DNA of 64,000 nt from Calamus simplicifolius (lineage: Eukaryota > Streptophyta > Magnoliopsida > Arecales > Arecaceae), in assembly GCA_900491605.1 (NCBI GenBank), contig UESW01003883.1, positions 1,154,414 through 1,218,413 on the forward strand, read 5' to 3'. Below the pieces are notes generated by a model, which did not search any database, was not told the DNA's origin, and was given only the letters and a program-made list of their open reading frames with translations. Shown here piece by piece: positions 51,301-60,300 of this stretch (positions are counted from its first letter, which is position 1; every line of letters starts with the position of its first letter). The position numbers and the translations under genes were made by a program.

Positions 51301-54300
51301 GTGTGGACTTAGTTGCAGACATAAATATCCAGCGAAATAAGTGGCACGTTCAACAAAGGCTACAAGAAAACTTTTATGACAAGCCAAAAGCAGAGGTTCC
51401 AATAGAGAGGGAGAGATTTAACAATGTGGATTAAGGAAAACAGAGCTGAGTGGCAAACTGGAATATTAGTATATGGGTACAAATCATAGAGACAGTAAAC
51501 ATGTGCAACTTATACAAAAAGAATTTAAATAGAGCAACTACATTATGATACAATTTCTACATAAATAAACATAAAGATGCATTGTAAGATTTTGTGGGTG
51601 ATAAACCATATATAGTAGCAAAGCGGCACTAAAATCAGAGAACAACCATATTATTACAACTGACTATAATAAAACAACTGATAATTCTGCAGCCTTCAAT
51701 CCAGAACACCAGCCTTTGCACTTTTTAACAGAAGAAGATGATGATGATGAAGAAGAAGATGTGGTATTGCAGTAACTAACAAATGATATTTCGATACAAA
51801 ACCAGGATATTATATGCATACAGAAAGGTACTAAAATTAGTTTGTCTTGTAAAAGCCTCAAGAAGCACTGCACATGAAATTATTACCTTCAGCTGAAGTA
51901 AAATATTAATTAGAGATGAGAGCCGTCCGGTTGCCATAGTATCCATCAGGCGTTTGTACTCCTGGACAGGAAGATCTGAAAGCCTTAATCCACATCTGCA
52001 ATGCTCTACCATATTATCAATCTCTTTTGGAGACCCAACAATCTGTAAGAACAGTTCAAGTGGCATTGTCTTTACAGCTTCATCCAGCACAAACAACTGG
52101 CATGTGCTGTGAGGATTTTTTAGATCATAACCATATTTATTAGAAATAAAAGCATTATCCCAATCAGGTAAACCACTCAGATAACCCCACAAAAATTTAT
52201 GCAAAAGTTTAGCCCTGATCATCTTTGCAGGCACAAATCCGTTGGCACGCATAGCATCAAATATTACCGGTTTGTTTTCTGCACGATTGAAGGCCTCACA
52301 CCTGTTAGTGAAATGACAGATTTGCCATTCCCTGATCTTGCCGACCCTTGTGCACGAACATGCTTATCAAAATCTCTGTGTCTCTTATGAATTTGAGCCA
52401 AAATTTCCGATGACAAATTATCTACAGAAGGGTGCAAAATCACTTCTGTTAGACGAGTTCGACTATAGTTTGTCACCCCAGGGATACTAACTTGAATGCA
52501 TTTACAAAGCCCTTCTTGTTGGAGTTTATTTAGAATACGAGCAAGAGTTTTCCTATCCATCCTTGTGTGCTTATTCTTCTCAAGCCCCTCAAGCCACCTA
52601 TATAGCTCAGGCATTAAAATGAACTTCTCCTTCTGCAGGGAAGCAACAAAAGCAGATTAGTAGAAAAATCTAAAATTATTTAAAAGAGAAGTTAACATTA
52701 TGACATAGCTATTCATAAGTATTTTCTTGCGCAGGCCACTAGAAATAAGTTAATATGATGCTTATCAGCTTAATCATTGTAAACTACATTTGACATGCCA
52801 AATTGATAGAAAAAAGTGTTTTGTATAATTTAGTTGAATTTCACAAGAACCAATAAACAGATCAGTACATTCAACAAAATAAATGAGATCGAAGCCACTG
52901 GTTGAAGTGCTTTCTGAAAGATGAGCCTACTCTCACTCTGAATTGTTTGATGTGAGGACTATAGGTTAGCCACATCCATCAATAGTGGTAGTGAGAAAGG
53001 AGAAGAAATAATCAGTAAAGGAACTTCAATTTCCATATCAAACCAACTTGCAGAAACAATTGAAAAGAGAGTAAAAATAAAATAAAAATAGCAGGTTGGT
53101 TTAGACTTGAGTCGATTAATGATTATCATACCAAAAAAAAGAAAAGAAAACAATCCAAAAGCGAAAAGATGAAAAGATGAAAATATGAAAAGCATATGGA
53201 CCAATGTTAGTGTTTAGAAATAAAAAGACTTCAAAAAGAAAATATGGTGTATATCCAAATCTGAATCTAGTAGACGATGTTAAGCAAAATAAACTCCCTT
53301 AGTTCTCTGAGTTCTAATGACAAGATTCATATCTCTCGAGCCATTAAATGACTAAACAAAGCATACATTGCACATGGTTCTAATATAGAACAACATCCTT
53401 TTATCTTTCGGTGACTAGGTCTTGCAACTTGTTCAAGGCCGCACATAATATGTGTGTTAATAATCAAAGAAAAGGGGGACAAAAAAAGGAGATTTTACAC
53501 ATGTTTGGAAAACTAAGGGCCTATTTAGTTGTAGAAAATGTTTTCTATTTTTCATCTCCAGTCTTGATCTCTATTTCCAAATTTTCTTTTCTATCAAAAA
53601 ATTGGAGAACGCATTCATTATTGAAAAATTAGAAATCATTTTTCAATTAAAAAAATTTAATAAAAGATGGGCCATTGAAAGTTGTTGGTGGTGGGTGGTA
53701 AAGGAAGGTGACGGTGGTATATAGTGAAGGTATGATGGCAATGTTGCTGGATAGAGGTAGAGGTGGCAGTAGCGGTGATAGTAGATGGTGAAGGTATGAT
53801 GGTAGATGGCAAAGGGAGATAGCGGTGGTGGTGGATGACATAGGTATCATAACCATAATTATGAATGATAGATGTATGATAATAGTGGAAGGGGTGGAAG
53901 TATGCTGGTGGTGGCAGTGGTAGAGGGGATGGCAGTAGTGGAGGTATGGTGGTGGTTGTTTTAGCACTTATGGGCGGTGAAGGAGAGAGGCGGTGGTAGG
54001 TGGCATAGGTATAGTGGCAATGATGTTGGGTAATGAAGGTACGGTGGCGATGGTGATGGATGGTGGAGGACATTGTAGTAGCAATGGTGATGGGTGAAGG
54101 TATAGTGATGGTGATAGGTTGCGAGAGTGGTGGAGTTATGGTGGTGGTGGGGATGAGCGGTGAGGGGTAGCAACAGTAGAGCTATGGTGATGGTGTTCGT
54201 AGAACTGATGATGGGTGGAAAAAGTATAATGGTAGTGATCATTGTGGTGGTGGTGATAGTGGGTGGTAGTGAAGGGTGGTTGATGGTGGAGGTAATAGTA

Positions 54301-57300
54301 GATGGTGGTGAAGTGTGGTTAGTGGTGGAGGTGGTGGCAGATTGAGGCATGATAATGGAAAATAGTCGAAAAATAACACTTGATTTTGTATGAAAAACAA
54401 TTCAAATATGTTTTCCAAACTTAGTGTGCATTTGAAAAAAAATGGAAAACACAGATTTCCAGTTTTTAATTTGAAAAAATATTAGATTGGACATAAAATC
54501 CTATTTTTGTTTTCTATAAAAAAATTTCCCAAAACACTCAGTTTTCCACAACCAAATAGGCCCTAAATATCGTTACTAATGACAGGCAAACTAGATCAAG
54601 CAAATGGCTCCTATTCTGTTTAAGCACCATGCAAAGCAATAATAAGCATAAGTTGATAACTGTTATTAAAGAAGAATAAAATGAAAAATTCAAGTGACTG
54701 CAGCAGAATTGAAAAAAATATGATGATAATGGAACGTGAATGGTCAATAACCTTCAATCTTTTCAATATCCTTTGTTCCCTCCTGGTACCAACCAAAGTT
54801 AGTTTAAGGCAAGGATACCTCTGTACTGCTTTTAGCTTGGACAAAATAGATGAGACTGAAAGTTGTTTTTCTGATTGATGACCATTTGAGTTGGGCACCA
54901 TCATGGAACTGCCATCTTTGGATCATCACCTCTACTTGAAATATCAAGGGTCTGATTCTCACTCTCCGTACCATGTTTAATTACCTGGACATCCATGGTA
55001 CAACCAGAATCAATACAAGGTGGTTCCACTCTTCCGTTTGTTTTCTCTGAGTGCAAAAACTTATCAGTGCTGTGAGTATCTTTATATTGGACAATTGCAG
55101 ATGATTCAGCATTTGGATTAGAATAAGTATCTTTAAATGGGACACTTGCAGATGATTCAGCATTTGGAGTAGATTCCCCTTTTTGGATAGAAATCTCAGG
55201 CTCCCAAGGAAGGGCTTCACAGTTGCCAGGAACAACACTAGCTGAACAGTGAGGATAATTTCTGAATGTCCAAATACGATAAAGTGGTGTTCTATCTTGA
55301 ATTTCAGCCCCCCAAGGCATCTTAAACCTTCCACGCATAGAATTAACTCGGCTGTATAATTTCTTAGCATTGAACCCGAGTCGTTTGCAAATCTGGATGT
55401 AACAAAATATTTAAAGCATATTTTAGAAATGGTCATGAAATCCAGAAGCTACAAGTTGACTCGCTCCAGTGAACAAGTCAAACAATGATCATAACATCTA
55501 TATTGATAAGATAGAGCTTTCGTAGAAAAATAACTACTGTTGCAATAAGGAAAACAGCATGCCTCTTTGCATACTGTTTAAGGATCTAAACTGAGCAGAC
55601 TTAATATCTTTGCATCTTGCAGAATGTATGAGTCTAAACTGAGAATAGAGAAAAAAGATTCTTGTGGCCAACCTCAACTAGTTTGGTATTAAGATTTCAT
55701 CGATGTTGTTTCTTGCAATAAGGGCAACAAGCATTTATTATTTAAATAGATGCACTACTATAAATAAAATAAAAATAATGGAATTGGATATGATTAAGAT
55801 TAAAACATTTGAAATCTTTTAACTAGTTTAGCTTCACATTTGTGAAAGAACCTATGCCATTTCATTCCTACACAATTATGTATACAATCACATGAAGTGA
55901 AAGAACAAAAGTATTAAAACCCTCATTTGGTATGAGGAATATCTGATAATATGCTCTGCAATATCCATAAACTATTACTAAAAATGAATGCTAGTATACA
56001 AGCTAAAAACTGAACTGGTAAAAACCATCAGATGTACAAGCTACAATAGTTTCCTCCCTAACTGCAAGTCTGGAATCATACAACAAACATGAGGAGAAAG
56101 CATTTACACATAACCATTGTCTCCAAATTTCAAAGTAACAATTTCTTCGACTTCTAAATGAAGTGTATCCAAATAATTTTGATATATTCTACCAACAGGA
56201 AGGATGTGAAATGTGAAGGCCAATGTATGCAGATAGCCAGCACATAGCAGCCAGAGCCTTTACATAGCAGACAACAAACAGCAGACACAGCAGGTCATTC
56301 AAACTTATCAATATTTTTCTCTTACTAAGTATCAAAAACTATACATCAACATCAAGCATAAAAAAATGAGAAAAAACAAGGATAAAGTTATAAAACATCG
56401 TAAAGCTCACATCATAAGTTATATGCAATAAGCTATACCTTCATATATTTCATTCAATGATTAAAACATGCATTATTCTCACTAGACAATTCATATCACA
56501 TGACCCAAAGATATATCACCAAAAATTATAAAATTAGTAGGCTTGGGCCAAGACCTTTGTCCAATGGCCATCTCCCATCCAAATGATCCAACAGCTTTTG
56601 TTTATAGGACAGAATTTCAAAAAGCACTCAATCATCCCATCCATAAATTGCCCATCAATTTCAATTTTATTCATACTGGTGTAGAAGAAGTAACAGTTCA
56701 AGAAATAGCCCACCCTATGCAGTGGCCCTTCAAGTTTTGCATCCCATCTTGAATCAACAAATTGCCCAAATGCCATCTCCTTTTTAGCATTCAACAAATC
56801 ACCCCATATATAATCCACTTCCATGCCTAAGCGCTTCTACATTTATAACCCATTTCCATGCCTTAAGTGCTTCTACCAAAGGTTCCCACAATTTGAATGT
56901 ACATGCCACAATATTCCAAAATTTGAAGCTTAGAACTACACCTTGAATCTTCCTTGCTCATCATACTCTACAAGCTCAAAAAGAAGTAAGCAAACTGAGT
57001 CTTTAACAGTATCACCAAATCCTTTTATTGGTGAACTCTTTCATCATGCTAGTTAACAAACACCCATATAAACTCGCTTTGGCTTTGGCACATAGCACTT
57101 GCTATAACGCAAAAGTGTAGCAGACACTATAGAAATATTTGACAGGCTACATCAAGCACTCTATGTTCAAATATTATAAGAGGCCATCATAGCACACAGC
57201 ATAGCAGTTTAGGTCAAAAATCACTATAGCAGCCATTGTGACTGATTTTTAAAACAATGATAAAAGCCTGCAAGTCAATGATAAATTTGATCTTTCAAAC

Positions 57301-60300
57301 AAAGAATTGTATTTATGTCATTATAAACCACACTGATTCCACAATCACAATCACTGGATGTTAATCGACACTTTATTTGCTAAACCAAGTAGAAAAAGGT
57401 GCTCCAGTTTTGGTCAAGCATGGCTGAAGCGTACCGAACTAGCTAGTTTGGGCCAAACCATGTTGAACTGATCCAAAACCAAATGGTTTGGCTGATCAAG
57501 TCAACACCAGGGCTGCAAATGGACATTGTTGGGTCAAGTCAAGTTTGATCCTGATCCAATCCAATTTTATATTTTGGTATTGATTTTAGACCTAAACCCA
57601 ACTTATTTGTTGATCGATCAGGTCTAGTCGAGTTGTGCCTATGGAAGAAATTTTAGACTCAACTGGTCATTCGTGTCTTGGGTTCAACACAAAATATTGC
57701 CTTTAAGTTAAGCATCTAACTACTATTTTATTACTAAAATCTAGTAATTGATAAACAAATATAGATCCACTGATGAGATTAAAAAGAATCAACTTAAATT
57801 TTTTATTCAAAAACTCTTAATTCTATCCAAGTAAATGATTATCCAAGTTTACACATTATGATATTTAAAATATTTATTGATATACTTAAACACATTATAA
57901 ATAAGAATCCGTCAAATAAATAATAAAATATAAATATTTAGATATAATTAGAGAAAAAAGATGGGAGAACTAGTTGTTAAGATGAAAAAGAGAATTAGTT
58001 TAAATTAGAGTCCATTCAATGAATTTATAAAGATAATTGAAGTAAAAAAACAAAATATATGTAATTAAGGTTTATGGATTGGAATAAATCAGGTTTGGGT
58101 TGGGTCGGATCAAATATATAAGACCCAAACCTAATCCAAAATTTAGATCAGGTCCAATATTTAGATCCCATCCAACCCACAGCCATGAGTCTCTAAATAT
58201 GCATAAAATCAAAGACTAGGTCGGGTCCCAGGTTGATCCAACCCATTTGCAGCCTTAGTCAATATAAGATCCAAACTGACATAAACTGACATGAACTACC
58301 CAATTAAGCTCACTATGGGTCGATTCAGGTAGTTCACTTCCCAACCCACTTATTTATATCATTGGGAAGCCAAGAGCTTAAAAGAGGCTTCCATTGCCTC
58401 CCATCAATTTTATAACTCATTTTGCAAACAAAATCAAAGAAAAAACAAAGATTGAAGGGGATTTGAAGATAAAATTTAGATAAGGAGCCTTCCCCTCTCC
58501 CTCTCCCTCTCCCTCTCCCTCCCCCAAAAAAGAAAGGCAACAGAGAAATTAGAGGAGATAATGCTAAAATTTTGTATTTTGGCAGTATTTCATTATATGC
58601 TATAAATCTAGGGATGATCTATGTATTAGAAAGTATATTTTTATTGTATAATTTTTATATTAAAAATATAATTTTGAATAAAAAATAATAATGTATATGT
58701 AATTAAGGTTTATGGATTGGAATAAATCAGGTTTGGGTTGGGTCGGATCAAAAGATATAAGACCCAAACCTAATCCAAAATTTAGATCAGGTCCAATATT
58801 TAGATCCCATCCAACCCACAGCCATGAGTCTCTAAATATGCATAAAATCAAAGACTAGGTCGGGTCCCAGGTTGACCCAACCCATTTGCAGCCTTAGTCA
58901 ATATAAGATCCAAACTGACCTAAACTGACATGAACTACCCAATTAAGCTCACTATGGGTTGATTCAGTAGTTCACTTCCCAACCCAACTTATTTATATCA
59001 TTGGGAAGCCAAGAGCTTAAAAGAGGCTTCCATTGCCTCTCATCAATTTTTATAACTCATTTTGCAAACAAAAATCAAAGAAAAAACAAAGATTGAAGGG
59101 GATTTGAAGATAAAATTTAGATAAGGAGCCTTCCCCTCTCCCTCTCCCTCTCCCTCTCCCTCCCCTCCCCCAAAAAAGAAAGGCAACAGAGAAATTAGAG
59201 GAGATAATGCTAAAATTTTGTATTTTGGCAGTATTTCATTATATGCTATAAATCTAGGGATGATCTATGTATTAGAGAAGAAAGTATTTTTTTTATTATT
59301 GTATAATTTTTATATTAAAATTATATTTTTGAATAAAAATAATAATGTTTAGAAAATTTCTATAAAATTAATAGCATGCTAAGGAGTATACATGCTACTT
59401 GCTATCTCAACTTGATAGCAATCTATTAAAATTTGGGCTTGGTTAGTTCTACTCTAATCCAAGCCCGAATTGAAATAAATTTCAAGAATAAGTGATGATT
59501 AGTACATACCCATGTGTTAAGGAAACTTAAATATTAATTTATTATTTTTTAATTAATTTAATTATATTTTATAAAATATAATAATTGTAAAATCATATTA
59601 TAAATATAGAAACATTTACTGAAGTAATGTAGGTATATCATTCATAAAGTCGCCCACCACCGTGATCAACCATCGGCCTCATCACTGACAAAGTCTCCCA
59701 TCACCACTCTCTCTCTCTTATTTGATCGAGTAGGCATGGTCGACACATAGGAAGACCTCTGTTTGATGTGTGAAGAGGAGATTTGAGGGAGACCTTCCTT
59801 CTCCTCTGTTTAGCCCAATTGGGCTCCGGGCTATGCTTGGGCCTAAATTTTGCAAATTTGTTAAGACCAGCCTGAAGCCCGAAAAAATTTTAGGCCGGAC
59901 TCAAGCTAGGACGTGGCCCAACCCAACACTTCTAGCCCTAAAATTAAGGGACTGCAGCAAACATGTCAACAACAGCACAAAGAAGACAATGAAATTGAGA
60001 ACCAGAATTTCAGTGGCACAACTAACAATATATTTAATAGGCTGTTGCAAAAAAAAAAAGATTGATAGATACCTCAGGAATTGTTATTCCTTTTTGTCCT
60101 TCAACATCTACCATATCGTAGATGCGATGCTCCACGGGAAGCTCCCAAACTGATCAGTAATCTGGCCTCTTTTTCCATGTTTAACCAAGTGTTCAGAGTC
60201 AAAAACATCATATCCACTCATGCTTATTTTTGGCTGAAAATCTTTAGGATCAAATTTCTTCAATAAGCGTACACAACTGATAACCTGCAGATAGTTTAAA

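Larger units (their letters stand above)
52633..54751 (-). other. TFIIIC gene intron 6 (2.1 kb)
   Basis: Half of it is the Tourist-like element at 53517-54563. The remainder has no recognised feature. Confidence 0.8.
55393..60072 (-). other. TFIIIC gene intron 5 (4.7 kb)
   Basis: Contains the hAT-like foldback element (57507-58256) and the 638-bp tandem duplication (58053-59350). A patch at 59800-59945 is rich in GGGCTTGGGCC-type words like those in the hAT-like element. No gene seen. Confidence 0.8.

Noticed and set aside
53657..54350. Long His/Ser/Pro-rich open frames on the minus strand
   Set aside because: They are translations of the degenerate trinucleotide-like array inside the Tourist-like element, open in more than one frame and without homology.
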